NCBI RefSeq assembly: GCF_002265625.1
Contig: NZ_NOVE01000002.1
Coordinates: 124,001 to 188,000, forward strand
Direction: 5' to 3'
From: Prevotella sp. 885
GTDB taxonomy: Bacteria; Bacteroidota; Bacteroidia; Bacteroidales; Bacteroidaceae
DNA length: 64,000 nucleotides
Below, in pieces: positions 35,399 through 43,767 of the stretch (positions are counted from its first letter, which is position 1; each line of letters begins with the position of its first letter). The notes under the pieces were generated by a model that was given only the letters and a program-made list of their open reading frames with translations, was not told the origin of the DNA and did no database searches. A program made the position numbers and the translations under genes.

Positions 35399-36202
35399 CT
35401 ACAGTCCTAATCCCTTCAACGCCTTGTCTGCAGCCTTGTTAACGGCTTCGTTAGCCTTCTTGTTTGCCTCGTTCACCTTTTCGGCAGCTTTCTGACGGTC
35501 GGCGTTTCTTTTCTCCTCCAATTTCTTCTTTCCCTCTGCAGCAGCGGCGTTAGCCTTGGCAGCGGCATCGTCTACGGCAGTTTTTGCAGCGTTTTCTGCT
35601 GTTGAGGCAGCATTGTTGACAGCTGACTTTGCGGCGTTCTCTGCGGCGTTCTTCACGGATTCAGGAGCGTTCTTCACCATTTCGGCGGCAGCCTTGGCTG
35701 TCTCCACGACCGTTTCTCCCTTTGCAATGGCAGGAGAAGCGAGCTTAACCACGTCACTTGTGATGGCAGCCTTTGCGTCCTCAGCAGTTGCGGCAGCAGA
35801 TGTAGGTAGGTTGATGATGCCGTTTACGAGACTTTCCACCGTGCTGTTGCCGCTGGCGATGGTCTTCAACGACTCAGCATTGTCATTGACAAGCTTCTTG
35901 ATGGCAGAACCGTAAGCCTTAGCCTCTTCCAACTTGCCTTCCTCAGCGAGGTTCTTATAGATGGTCTGGAGGTTGGCGAGAACCGAAATAGTGGTCTTCG
36001 CATCCTTGGCGTCAATCGCCTTCTGTAGCTCGGCTGTGAGGTTGTCGATGGTGGTCTGGTCGTCTGCGCTAAGCTCGGCACCGCCTTCCTCGTTAGCTAC
36101 TACGGCTGCCGAATCAGCATTGGCTGCTGCGTTCTGTGTCTTGTTGCCGCAGCTTGAGAATGTCAGAGCAAGAGCTGCTGCAAGGATAATTGCTTTTTTC
36201 AT
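35399..36202 (-). CDS. Alanine-rich lipoprotein with amphipathic helical repeats
   Basis: 267 residues from the ATG at 36200-36202 (MKKAIILAAALALT). The signal ends in a lipobox (FSSC, Cys about residue 18). The middle is helical (TIDNLTAELQKAIDAKDAKT). The C-terminal third has 11-residue-type Ala/Lys/Glu repeats (AAKSAVNNAASTAENAAKTA, GKKKLEEKRNADRQKAAEKV) reminiscent of LEA or apolipoprotein-like amphipathic helices. It has a strong promoter of its own. No enzyme motif; probably an abundant envelope lipoprotein of unknown role. Confidence 0.75.
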   Translation of the reverse strand: MKKAIILAAALALTFSSCGNKTQNAAANADSAAVVANEEGGAELSADDQTTIDNLTAELQKAIDAKDAKTTISVLANLQTIYKNLAEEGKLEEAKAYGSAIKKLVNDNAESLKTIASGNSTVESLVNGIINLPTSAAATAEDAKAAITSDVVKLASPAIAKGETVVETAKAAAEMVKNAPESVKNAAENAAKSAVNNAASTAENAAKTAVDDAAAKANAAAAEGKKKLEEKRNADRQKAAEKVNEANKKANEAVNKAADKALKGLGL

Positions 36203-36262
36203 GTTTCCTTTTTTAAATGTGTTGATATTGACAATATAATCATATAACTCTCTATGATTTTG

Positions 36263-36293
36263 CAAATGTAAATAATAAAATGGAGATAACAAA
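36263..36293 (-). promoter_or_regulatory. Promoter of the Ala-rich lipoprotein gene
   Basis: On the minus strand: TTTG (36293-36290), 19-bp spacer, TACATTTG (36270-36263). The -33 box is formed by the T-run of the upstream terminator. Confidence 0.75.
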
Positions 36294-36342
36294 AAAAGCG
36301 TTTGGAGAATTGGGCGAAATCCCTTAATTCTCCAAACGCTTT
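36291..36342 (-). terminator. Strong intrinsic terminator of the secreted-protein operon
   Basis: AAAGCGTTTGGAGAATT (36295-36311) and AATTCTCCAAACGCTTT (36326-36342) form a perfect 17-bp stem. On the minus strand it is followed by seven T (36297-36291). It lies 34 bp after the stop of the 36377 gene. Confidence 0.9.
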
Positions 36343-36376
36343 CTTTATTGTATTATATTCTTAAATCTCGGTTCTT

Positions 36377-37762
36377 TTACTTCACCAGCGTACGATGGAT
36401 GGCAGCGTTGCCTTTCTTCATCATTCTGCGTGCAACGGAGTTGAACTGGCGGCGCGGAACGAGCAGACGAGATACCTGTGCGGGAGCCTCCACAGTTTCG
36501 GTGAATGTAGAGATGGGGCTTGCACCTTCCTTCTTGAAGTCGACGAGCAGACGGTGGAGTTCGCCGTCCACACCGGCAGCGTCAGCAGCGAAGTAGAGCA
36601 GCGTACATGTGGTCCAGTCTGCCACGAAGTTCTTCTGTGTGGCGCTGAGATAACCACCCTGCAGCACGGCGTTCTTCGTAGACTCGTCCGGGAACATTGT
36701 CTCGTCGGTGAAGTCGCCCTTGGCGAGAGCCACAGCCCAGTGAGCAGCGTCGTCGTTAGGCGTAACCACGCTCTGCATATATACGCGTCCCTTCATGTTG
36801 GCATACTTCGTCGGGTCCATGTTGTAGAGGTCGTCGCCGTCGTAATAGCGATACTTGATGCTGATGTCAGCGTCTGAAGCACCTGAAGCGCGAGTCGTGA
36901 ACTTGAGCTTGTATATCTTGCCTGCTGCCGAAGCGTCTTCGTTCATGGCGTATGCGTAGATATAGTAAGAAGTGTTGAGGTCAAGTCCTGACTCCTGCGA
37001 CTCGATGTTGTCGGTGAACGTAACGCCCTTGACAACCTGAGCTACGGTCATGCCCTTTGACTGTGCATACGACTCGATGTTCTCCTTCACGTCCATAGCA
37101 AGAGCCTTGTCGCCGGGATAATCCTTGAACGGAGTGATGCCCATCCAGTAACGTACTGACGGGTCAGACGGCTTGATGATGACGTTGCATCCGTCTGCTG
37201 TAAGGTCTGTGTATGAGATGTCGAACGTGCATTCAGCAGGATCGCCGCCAGGCAGCGTGCTGAAGTTCTTTGTTGTCGGCTTGCCGTAGCACTTTCCCTC
37301 CTTGTTTACGGGGATGGCGTAGAAGATGAAGTCGGTGCCGGCGGGCAGACCCTTTACGTCGTCAGTGGCAGGACCCTTTGAGAGGATTGCCTCAAGGATG
37401 TTCTCCATAGATAGAGTGGGGTAGCTCTGCTGCAGATAAGAGAGGTAGCCCTCAACGACGGAAGCGATTGAACCGTTCGAATCCTCGAGCTGTTCCTTCG
37501 TCACGCAGTCATAATAGTAAGCCACGGAGTTGTCCTCCGGTGTGACGGAGAGAGTGACGGAGGTGGATGTCAGTCCTGAATATTCGAGATGGAAGCGCGG
37601 TCCTTCGTCTTCGGGAGCGTCAAATACGATGCTGTCTACGTCGGCTATGGTGAAGTCAGATACGTTGCCACCGTTACGATATACGTGGAACGACTGGGCG
37701 TTGATGCTCGTCAATGCGGAGATGAGCATGATGGCCAGGATAAGAAACTTGTTGGTTTTCAT
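36377..37762 (-). CDS. Secreted protein with DVDSI-type N-terminal module, unknown function
   Basis: 461 residues. Signal peptide about 1-22 (ending SINAQ). Residues 23-48 (FHVYRNGG, FTIADVDSIVFD) form a short module also seen in the two neighbours upstream. The rest looks like repeated fibronectin-like beta sandwiches (FHLEYSGLTSTSVTLSVTPE; FDISYTDLTADGCNVIIKPS; ISIKYRYYDGDD), each about 100-130 residues, alternating with Ala-rich helical segments. The end is basic (VPRRQFNSVARRMMKKGN). I do not recognise a specific family. It is the last gene of a three-gene minus-strand unit ended by the terminator at 36291-36342. Confidence 0.75.
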   Translation of the reverse strand: MKTNKFLILAIMLISALTSINAQSFHVYRNGGNVSDFTIADVDSIVFDAPEDEGPRFHLEYSGLTSTSVTLSVTPEDNSVAYYYDCVTKEQLEDSNGSIASVVEGYLSYLQQSYPTLSMENILEAILSKGPATDDVKGLPAGTDFIFYAIPVNKEGKCYGKPTTKNFSTLPGGDPAECTFDISYTDLTADGCNVIIKPSDPSVRYWMGITPFKDYPGDKALAMDVKENIESYAQSKGMTVAQVVKGVTFTDNIESQESGLDLNTSYYIYAYAMNEDASAAGKIYKLKFTTRASGASDADISIKYRYYDGDDLYNMDPTKYANMKGRVYMQSVVTPNDDAAHWAVALAKGDFTDETMFPDESTKNAVLQGGYLSATQKNFVADWTTCTLLYFAADAAGVDGELHRLLVDFKKEGASPISTFTETVEAPAQVSRLLVPRRQFNSVARRMMKKGNAAIHRTLVK

Positions 37763-37832
37763 ATTTCAGGAAAATACTGCTTATGTTCTTAATCGGTTTA
37801 AAGTTGAATATGGTGTGTTTCAAGCATTCATC

Positions 37833-38726
37833 TTAGAATGCCAGCATTGAGCGGACACGTATTTCGCTGTTCTTGCGGTAGGCAGCCACGAAGCCGGGCT
37901 TGAACTGTGAAGAGTCGAAGCTGAAATAGTAAGCCCATGTGGAAGTGCCGTAAGAGTCCACCTTCTCCGTGCTGGTCCAGTATTCTGAGTCGGGTTCATA
38001 CAATGGTGTGGCGAGGTTTTCGGTCAGCAATTCAAAAGTGGCTGAAACACAAGAACGTCCCGATCCGTCTTCGTCAAAGTAGACGCGGTCGAAGAGATAC
38101 TCCATCTGTCCTGCTGCCGGCAGGAACCATCCTGAGCTGCTTTCGGGTGCGGGGCACGTCTGTTCGTATACTGTTGTGGCGTAGTAGGTGGCAGGATAGT
38201 TATTGGTTGAACCGTTCAGCTCTCCCTTGTCGCGGATGGCTGTCTCGACGATTGACTGTGTGTTGGTGTAGCCGAGGAAGTCAGCTGTGTTCGTTGAGGC
38301 ACCAGTACCCGTAAACTTTGAGTCGAAAGCGCTCCACCATACACCTTCGTTGGTGTCGTCCTTCGCTGTGGCGTCACGAAGAGCCACTACGTAACCGTGA
38401 AACTCGTCAAACGGTGTCACGCCGTCCTTCTTCGTATAGAAAGCCTCGCGGTCACTCATGTCGCTGGCTATGCCGACGCGGAAGACGATGCCTATAGGTG
38501 TGGCGCCTTCCTTGAGCTTTGTGCTCCATGTACCGTCGCTGTAATAGATGTCGCCGATGCGCGGCGCTACCACCTCGGGTTCTTTTTCATTGTCGAAGCT
38601 GATGCTGTCCACGTCAGAGCAATGATACTTGACAGTCTTGCCGTCCTTTGTATGTACCGTGAACGATTGTGCCGTGGCTCCCGTGGCTATAGCGAGCGCG
38701 GCTATGATGGTGTAAATCTTCTTCAT
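37833..38726 (-). CDS. Secreted protein with DVDSI-type module and C-type-lectin-like (DUF1566/FISUMP-type) domain
   Basis: 297 residues from the ATG at 38724-38726 (MKKIYTIIAALAIATG); the in-frame ATG at 38837 lies within the upstream gene and is rejected. Signal peptide about 1-19, then a short module with YHCSDVDSISFD (residues 34-45). The C-terminal part has SSGWFLPAAGQMEYLF, YWTSTE and AAYRKNSEIRVRSM, the pattern of DUF1566/Fib_succ_major-type domains with a lectin-like fold. A carbohydrate- or surface-binding role is possible but unproven. Middle gene of the three-gene unit. Confidence 0.78.
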   Translation of the reverse strand: MKKIYTIIAALAIATGATAQSFTVHTKDGKTVKYHCSDVDSISFDNEKEPEVVAPRIGDIYYSDGTWSTKLKEGATPIGIVFRVGIASDMSDREAFYTKKDGVTPFDEFHGYVVALRDATAKDDTNEGVWWSAFDSKFTGTGASTNTADFLGYTNTQSIVETAIRDKGELNGSTNNYPATYYATTVYEQTCPAPESSSGWFLPAAGQMEYLFDRVYFDEDGSGRSCVSATFELLTENLATPLYEPDSEYWTSTEKVDSYGTSTWAYYFSFDSSQFKPGFVAAYRKNSEIRVRSMLAF

Positions 38727-38767
38727 ATATATTATATATAATGTGACTTTGGTATAGGTATGCTGGC

Positions 38768-39286
38768 TTACTTGTTCTTTATCACCTTGTACGACTTGCC
38801 GCCTTCCACGCTTACTACGTAAACGCCGTTCTGGCATGATGCGAGGCTTACGACAGCCTTGCCGTTGGCGTCAGCCTTGGTGGCAGTGATGCTCTTACCG
38901 GCTACGTCATACAGACGCACGGCTGTAGCGGCACCTATACCCTCCACTTCCACTGTTGTTCCGTCTACGAAAGTCAGGCGGCACTCGCCGTCCTTAACTG
39001 CTGCAATGGCTGTGATGTCGCCCTTGTCAAAGACAAACTTGCTGACATCGGCGAGCACATACTCGTCCTTTACGTCTTCAGAGGCCACGTAAAGCGTGCT
39101 GGCATCGAACGTTACCTTTGGGCGTGAGGCAAGCACGTAGCTCTGCTTGTGGCCGTCATTGAACAGCAGCGTGAGCAGACTCTGCTCCTCAGCAAGCGCC
39201 GGCTGGCACATGCCGCAGATGAGCAACATCGAAGCGATGCCGCGACGCATTGCGCGGCGCATTGGGGTAATGACGTTTTTCTTCAT
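38768..39286 (-). CDS. Small secreted protein with type IX-like C-terminal sorting domain
   Basis: 172 residues. Signal peptide about 1-32 (ending QPALA). Two short DVSKF-type repeats (KVTFDASTLYVAS; YVLADVSKFVFD at about 76-87) resemble the module of the two downstream proteins. The last ~55 residues (AVRLYDVAGKSITATKADAN, GVYVVSVEGGKSYKVIKNK) match the type A C-terminal domain used by the type IX secretion system (VxxYDxxG ... GVYxVxV ... K). It is the first gene of the unit after a good promoter. Confidence 0.78.
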   Translation of the reverse strand: MKKNVITPMRRAMRRGIASMLLICGMCQPALAEEQSLLTLLFNDGHKQSYVLASRPKVTFDASTLYVASEDVKDEYVLADVSKFVFDKGDITAIAAVKDGECRLTFVDGTTVEVEGIGAATAVRLYDVAGKSITATKADANGKAVVSLASCQNGVYVVSVEGGKSYKVIKNK

Positions 39287-39348
39287 AGAATCTTGTGTTT
39301 TTTACGTTTTAGAATTGTCATTGTGTCATACCTCTATGTATGATAATG

Positions 39349-39380
39349 CAAAAGTAGATATTAAAATTGGTAAATACAAA
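39349..39380 (-). promoter_or_regulatory. Promoter of the three-gene secreted-protein unit
   Basis: On the minus strand: TTTG (39380-39377), a 20-bp spacer and TACTTTTG (39356-39349), 62 bp before the start of the first gene. Confidence 0.75.
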
Positions 39381-39544
39381 CGAAAAGTAAGGAAAATAAA
39401 AGAAACACTAAATATTTATTTTTAGTAAATATAGGGTTAATATTAATATTTAATTAATAATAATTGCATAATTAAATATATAAAAAAGGCAAGTATGTAT
39501 TCTTCTAAATACCTCATCATATAATCATTGCTATTTTCTTCCTA

Positions 39545-39806
39545 AAATAAAGGGGAGAGAACGGACTGCTCCGTACCCTCCCCACCGTCTGTTTTTTACT
39601 AATCACTCACTTATTCAGTTCTTATTACTAACTTCGTTTTTGTGTTTGGAGCACGCTCGGGAGGGTCTTGGGTGTGCTGTCTTGCTGCTCTTAAACTTAT
39701 CGTATTTTATTGGAAAATATTATATCGCGACCCCAAGTCGCAAATGAATATAGACCCTCCCGTGGCGCTCTGATTTTCTATTTAGCTATATCTGTTTTCT
39801 TTCTTC
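39545..39806 (-). ncRNA. Candidate structured RNA, about 260 nt
   Basis: On the minus strand it starts after a TAATTTTG -7 box (39819-39812) and ends at a hairpin plus T-rich tract (39583-39545). Inside are nested complementary arms: 39659-39668 with 39752-39761 (10 bp, GGGAGGGTCT/AGACCCTCCC) and 39667-39672 with 39732-39737 (CTTGGG/CCCAAG), flanked by GAGC/GCTC. A second ACCCTCCC at 39575-39582 could compete for pairing. No reading frame of note. The strand is chosen by the -7 box and is uncertain. Confidence 0.4.
39552..39597. terminator. Terminator-like hairpin usable in both directions
   Basis: GGGGAG (39552-39557)/CTCCCC (39578-39583) enclose ACGGA (39561-39565)/TCCGT (39570-39574). Plus strand: six T at 39592-39597. 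Minus strand: TTTATTTT directly after the stem. Confidence 0.55.
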
Positions 39807-39811
39807 GCTTA

Positions 39812-39819
39812 CAAAATTA
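39812..39819 (-). promoter_or_regulatory. -7 box of the candidate structured RNA
   Basis: The minus strand reads TAATTTTG; no -33 TTTG at the usual distance. Confidence 0.35.
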
Positions 39820-39969
39820 GTGTATAAGTGTGTTTCCCTTTTGTATATTCTTGACAAAAAATGGCCAATTTCGATCATTTCGGTGTTTTTGTGAATTCTT
39901 ACACGTCATTTTGCAGTTGATTTGTAAATATACACCCCTCTTTTGTATGGCGTTTTGTTCGGTTTACGC

Positions 39970-39977
39970 TATCTTTG
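39970..39977 (+). promoter_or_regulatory. -7 box before the 40.0 kb secreted-protein gene
   Basis: TATCTTTG, 32 bp before the start codon. TTTG boxes lie 12 and 24 bp upstream, neither ideal. Confidence 0.55.
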
Positions 39978-40009
39978 CATCCATAATAACCCTAAACAAT
40001 TAAGTTTTT

Positions 40010-42412
40010 ATGAAAAAGATTTACACCATTATCACTACGTTGCTGCTTGCCGTACTTACGGCGAACGCGCAGACCGTGCTCATCAATGAGGACTTCTCGG
40101 GTCTGACAGCGGGCACGGAGGACAATCCTGACGCCAATATGCTGGTGGACGACATGGGCGACTTCATCAATCCTTCCGCCCTCAAGCCTTATGACAGCAG
40201 TCTGTCATATAAGAAGTGGGGAGGCATCGGACTCTATTCGGCAGGAGGATGCATCGCCATCAAGGACGGATGGTTCCTCAACACTCCGGCTGGCGACATG
40301 TCGGGCGACGTGACCATCACCTTCCGTGCACGCCTCGCCAAGGGACAGGACGATACGGGCAGAAATGCTCTCGACCTTATCTTCCTCAGCCGCAAGGGAC
40401 TCGTCGACTTCGGACGCAAGACCTATTCGCTTACAGAAGAATGGCAGTCATTCAGCTTCTCCTCGGATAAGGGCAACTTCGAGACCACCGGTTTCCAGTT
40501 CTTTGCCAATACCGAAGCCACCATACTCCTTGACGATATCCGTGTGGAGCGCAAGCAGAAGTCAATCCAGACACCTACTGCGCAGGATGCGGAGAACATT
40601 ACCGACCATAGCTTCCGTGCTGTGTGGACTCCGACTGGTGCGGAGAGCTATCTGCTCAACGTATATTCCAAGAAGGAATCGGGCAACACCATCACCGTCA
40701 GCGAGGGCTTTGAAGCCGTAGACGCTGACAGCGAAGGTCGTCTCAATGCCACAAATCCCAACCTTCCCGAGGGATGGTCGTTTGAATGGAAAGACCTCAC
40801 GAAGCCTCATGTGGCTATGGGCGAGGGACCAGACGGCAGCACCAAGGCTATAAGACTGGTGGACGAGGGCGACGCTTTCACCACTCCCGTAATGAAGGAC
40901 GGCGTTACGGCATTCAGCTTCTGGATTAAGGCGCAGCCCGCGCAGACCGAAGTGCCTGACGGCAGCTACATACAGGTGTCGGTGGACACGGAGTACGGAC
41001 TCTATCCCTGGAAGTACATCGACGTGGCAGACCTTCTTTCTGATGAGGCTCGCGACGGAAAGGTGTTCGACATCACTACAGCCCTTAAGGCTTTCGAGAA
41101 GGTTTATGCCATTAAGTTCGAGTATGTGCCGGTGAAGGGCGACAACACCGCTGTGCTTTTCGACAATGTGACGTACGCTTACCCAGAACCTGCCGAACTC
41201 ACTTACGCTCTTAAGGACCTCAAGGTGGCAGCGCAGAAGAACGCTGACGCCGAAGCCGACATGACCTACGACGTTACAGGACTGGATCCTGAGTTCGACT
41301 ATTTCTATACCGTAAAGGCTGTTTCTGGCCGTTACGTGTCAGAGCCTTCCAAGGAAATAGAGGTGTTCGCCGTTAGCCAGCCCACCGTTCTTGAGCCTAC
41401 GGACATCACTTCTGACGGATATACAGCCAACTGGACATGCGGCAACAAGGTGGACGTCTTCCGTGTGGAGCAGGTGCAGCTCAACACCATCGACAAGGAT
41501 ACTGACGATTACACAATACTTTATGAAGACTTCTCGAAGGTGAAGTCGGACAAGACAGAGGCCGACATCGCCAATGGCGACATAGAGCAGGGCGAATACA
41601 CCAGCGGTTACGGTCCGATTGACGACCTCACACACCTTGCAGGATGGAAGGCTTCGTCGCTGCAATGCGTTGACGGATGGCTCGGAGGTATGGAGTCGAG
41701 TGGTGTAAAGGGAGAGATTCCGGGTGCCATCGTAACTCCCGCTATGGACCTCAGCCATAATGAAGGCGAGTGCGACGTTACTGTCCGTGCATGGGGTACG
41801 GAGGACGACTGGCTCGTCATACAGGGTGTCAATCCTGCTGCCTACAGCGCCATCCGCTTCCCGGAGGGTGGCTTCGTTGAGGCTACCGTCACCATCCCGA
41901 CCTGCACAAAGAAGGAGCAGCTGACATTCTACAGCAACAACTACCGTACGTTCCTCATCGACTACATCAAGGTGACGCAGAAGGTGAAGGCTGGCGACAA
42001 GGTGGAAGTGGTGACCAGCTCAGTTATTACAGACAACAACACCACAAAGTCGATGTATATGGACCGTCCCAACTTCGGACCAGGCCATGACATCTACTAC
42101 CGTGTGACGGGTCTGCGCTATTATCATGGCAACCGCAAGGATGCCGTGGCTTCCTCTCCTTCAGACATGATGCTTGTCAAGGCTCCTGCCACAAGCATTC
42201 AGACTGTTGGCAAGACCGAGTCAAGCGTGACCACAGTAGCAGGTGGCGTAAGCGTGACAACAGCCGACAACGCCGTGCTTGACGTATTCACCGTAACGGG
42301 TCAGAAGGCGCTCACCCGCACTCTCGCCCCCGGCACCACCGACGTAAGCCTCGCTCCCGGCGTATATATTATTAAGGTGGCAGACCAGGCTGTGCGCGTG
42401 GTGGTGAGATAA
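40010..42412 (+). CDS. Large secreted multi-domain protein with fibronectin-like domains and type IX-like C-terminus
   Basis: 800 residues. Signal peptide about 1-20 (ending LTANAQ). Two jelly-roll-like regions (about 25-185, starting VLINEDFSGL, and about 510-660, starting YEDFSKVKSD) resemble choice-of-anchor or carbohydrate-binding folds. Fibronectin-like stretches begin PTAQDAENITDHSFRAVWTP and LEPTDITSDGYTANWTCG. The last ~45 residues (VLDVFTVTGQKALTRTL, PGVYIIKVADQAVRVVV) match the type IX sorting domain. No catalytic motif; probably a surface adhesin or glycan-binding protein. Its signal peptide start (MKKIYTII) is nearly the same as that of the protein at 37833-38726. Confidence 0.75.
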   Translation: MKKIYTIITTLLLAVLTANAQTVLINEDFSGLTAGTEDNPDANMLVDDMGDFINPSALKPYDSSLSYKKWGGIGLYSAGGCIAIKDGWFLNTPAGDMSGDVTITFRARLAKGQDDTGRNALDLIFLSRKGLVDFGRKTYSLTEEWQSFSFSSDKGNFETTGFQFFANTEATILLDDIRVERKQKSIQTPTAQDAENITDHSFRAVWTPTGAESYLLNVYSKKESGNTITVSEGFEAVDADSEGRLNATNPNLPEGWSFEWKDLTKPHVAMGEGPDGSTKAIRLVDEGDAFTTPVMKDGVTAFSFWIKAQPAQTEVPDGSYIQVSVDTEYGLYPWKYIDVADLLSDEARDGKVFDITTALKAFEKVYAIKFEYVPVKGDNTAVLFDNVTYAYPEPAELTYALKDLKVAAQKNADAEADMTYDVTGLDPEFDYFYTVKAVSGRYVSEPSKEIEVFAVSQPTVLEPTDITSDGYTANWTCGNKVDVFRVEQVQLNTIDKDTDDYTILYEDFSKVKSDKTEADIANGDIEQGEYTSGYGPIDDLTHLAGWKASSLQCVDGWLGGMESSGVKGEIPGAIVTPAMDLSHNEGECDVTVRAWGTEDDWLVIQGVNPAAYSAIRFPEGGFVEATVTIPTCTKKEQLTFYSNNYRTFLIDYIKVTQKVKAGDKVEVVTSSVITDNNTTKSMYMDRPNFGPGHDIYYRVTGLRYYHGNRKDAVASSPSDMMLVKAPATSIQTVGKTESSVTTVAGGVSVTTADNAVLDVFTVTGQKALTRTLAPGTTDVSLAPGVYIIKVADQAVRVVVR

Positions 42413-42451
42413 AGGCGCATGTCCGCAATTCCAAATCATCACATTTAGGTA

Positions 42452-42482
42452 TTGTGCGTTAACCGTAAGCTAACTATCTTTG
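42452..42482 (+). promoter_or_regulatory. Flavodoxin gene promoter
   Basis: TTG (42452-42454), 20-bp spacer, TATCTTTG (42475-42482), 59 bp before the start codon. Confidence 0.65.
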
Positions 42483-42541
42483 CAACAGAGAAATACGAAG
42501 CACGAATCGTATGTATTAACTAATATAAAAGCAAAGAGAAA

Positions 42542-43039
42542 ATGAAGAAAACAGTTATCGTTTACGGCACAAGTACAGGCACATGTGAGGAACTTGCCAA
42601 CAAGATTGGAGGCAAGCTCGGTGTGGACAATATCATCAACGTTACAGATCTTGACAGCAGCGTCATTGCTGACAATGACAACCTCATCCTCGGCACCTCT
42701 ACATGGGGTGCCGGTGAGATGCAGGACGACTGGTATGACGGCGTAAAGGTGCTGAAGGGTGCTGACCTCAGCGGAAAGACCGTGGCTCTGTTCGGTTGCG
42801 GCGACTCGGAGTCTTACCCCGACACGTTCGTAGGTGGTATGGCTGAGATATATAATGCCGCAAAGGCAGCCGGTGCGGACGTCATCGGAGCCGTATCCAC
42901 AGACGGTTACACCTTCGACGACTCAGAATCGGTGGTTGACGGCCACTTCGTAGGTCTGGCTCTTGACGAGGTCAACGAGGACGACAAGACCGACGAGCGC
43001 ATCGAAGCTTGGGTGGCAGAAATCCAGCCCAACCTCTAA
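42542..43039 (+). CDS. fldA: Flavodoxin
   Basis: 165 residues, a long-chain-length flavodoxin. FMN-binding features: phosphate loop GTSTGTCEELANKI (residues about 9-22), the first ring-stacking loop TSTWGAGEMQDDW, and GCGDSESYPDTFVGG with the second aromatic (Tyr). It transfers electrons as a ferredoxin substitute, often under iron limitation, in anaerobes commonly to or from pyruvate oxidoreductase-type enzymes. The Cys-rich DUF2023 gene follows 42 bp downstream, a pairing I recall as recurrent in Bacteroidota. Confidence 0.95.
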   Translation: MKKTVIVYGTSTGTCEELANKIGGKLGVDNIINVTDLDSSVIADNDNLILGTSTWGAGEMQDDWYDGVKVLKGADLSGKTVALFGCGDSESYPDTFVGGMAEIYNAAKAAGADVIGAVSTDGYTFDDSESVVDGHFVGLALDEVNEDDKTDERIEAWVAEIQPNL

Positions 43040-43081
43040 TCACCTTTTATCCGAACATTCATCCATCTAAAACTGTCAATC

Positions 43082-43480
43082 ATGCAACAACCCAATGTGC
43101 TACCCGTAGACATGAAGGTTCTGATGAACCACATCTATGAATACCAGAAGGGTGTGCGCCGTATGGTGCTTTTCACCCTCAACCGAAAATATGAGGAGTT
43201 CGCCATACGAAGGCTGGAGAGCCAGAACATCAGCTACATAGTCCAGCCGGTTGGCAGTGACCGCCTCAATCTGTATTTCGGCAGGGAGGAATGTCTCAAC
43301 GCCATACGGATGATCGTAACGCGACCGCTAAACCTGCTCACTCCTGAAGAGGACTTCATGCTCGGCACAATGCTCGGATACGACATCTGCGCACAATGCG
43401 AGCGTTATTGTGAACGCAAGAACAGATGCAACAGACAATGCAACGGTCATTGCGACAACCAATGCAAGAACGCAAGTTAA
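43082..43480 (+). CDS. DUF2023 family protein with Cys-rich tail
   Basis: 132 residues. The core (VLMNHIYEYQKGVRRMVLFT, LNLYFGREECLNAIRMI, LTPEEDFMLGTMLGYDIC) matches DUF2023, a small domain commonly encoded beside flavodoxin. After it, the last ~35 residues hold seven Cys in a spaced pattern (CAQCERYC, RCNRQCNGHC, QC). The tail could bind iron-sulfur or zinc. A role as a partner or regulator of the adjacent flavodoxin is inference from pairing. A strong terminator follows. Confidence 0.85.
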   Translation: MQQPNVLPVDMKVLMNHIYEYQKGVRRMVLFTLNRKYEEFAIRRLESQNISYIVQPVGSDRLNLYFGREECLNAIRMIVTRPLNLLTPEEDFMLGTMLGYDICAQCERYCERKNRCNRQCNGHCDNQCKNAS

Positions 43481-43512
43481 GCGTGAGCTATAGCTGGTAT
43501 ATATAATAAGAA

Positions 43513-43547
43513 GATGGCAAGGACATTCCCTGCCATCTTTTTTTTTT
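43513..43547 (+). terminator. Intrinsic terminator after the flavodoxin-DUF2023 unit
   Basis: GATGGCAAGG (43513-43522) pairs with CCCTGCCATC (43528-43537) with one mismatch; ten T follow (43538-43547). Confidence 0.9.
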
Positions 43548-43595
43548 GAAGAATTATTGCTTCTGCCACAAATCTTACCGTCTCAAGTTTCGGCA

Positions 43596-43757
43596 TTAAC
43601 TGTTTTTATATAACATACAAAGGAACACATATTCGCGTTTGGCAAACTCACGTAAAGCCCAAGTCTTTCCCACTTGTCTCGCTCCATTCACAATCAGAGG
43701 CTTTCTGTCTTTACGCTCTTTCCATTCTTTAAGTTGCTGCAATACAAGTCTTTCCAT
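43596..43757 (-). pseudogene. Remnant of an AAA/DUF4143-type ATPase gene
   Basis: From the ATG at 43755-43757 the frame reads MERLVLQQLKEWKERKD, then KPLIVNGARQVGKTWALREF with an intact Walker A, and after KREY it ends within ten unrelated residues. Family members are about 400 residues. In another frame the same DNA reads CVPLYVI followed by a stop (at 43606-43608), resembling the usual end of such ATPases, so the gene looks like a large internal deletion joining its two ends out of frame. The frame also extends upstream through the 33-bp repeats. Not functional as an ATPase. Confidence 0.65.
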
Positions 43758-43767
43758 AGTGCTGTTT

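Larger units (their letters stand above)
39287..40009. other. Divergent intergenic region with RNA-like structure
   Basis: 723 bp between divergent secreted-protein genes. It contains the minus-strand promoter at 39349-39380, a candidate structured RNA at 39545-39806 and the plus-strand -7 box at 39970-39977. No protein gene. Confidence 0.6.
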
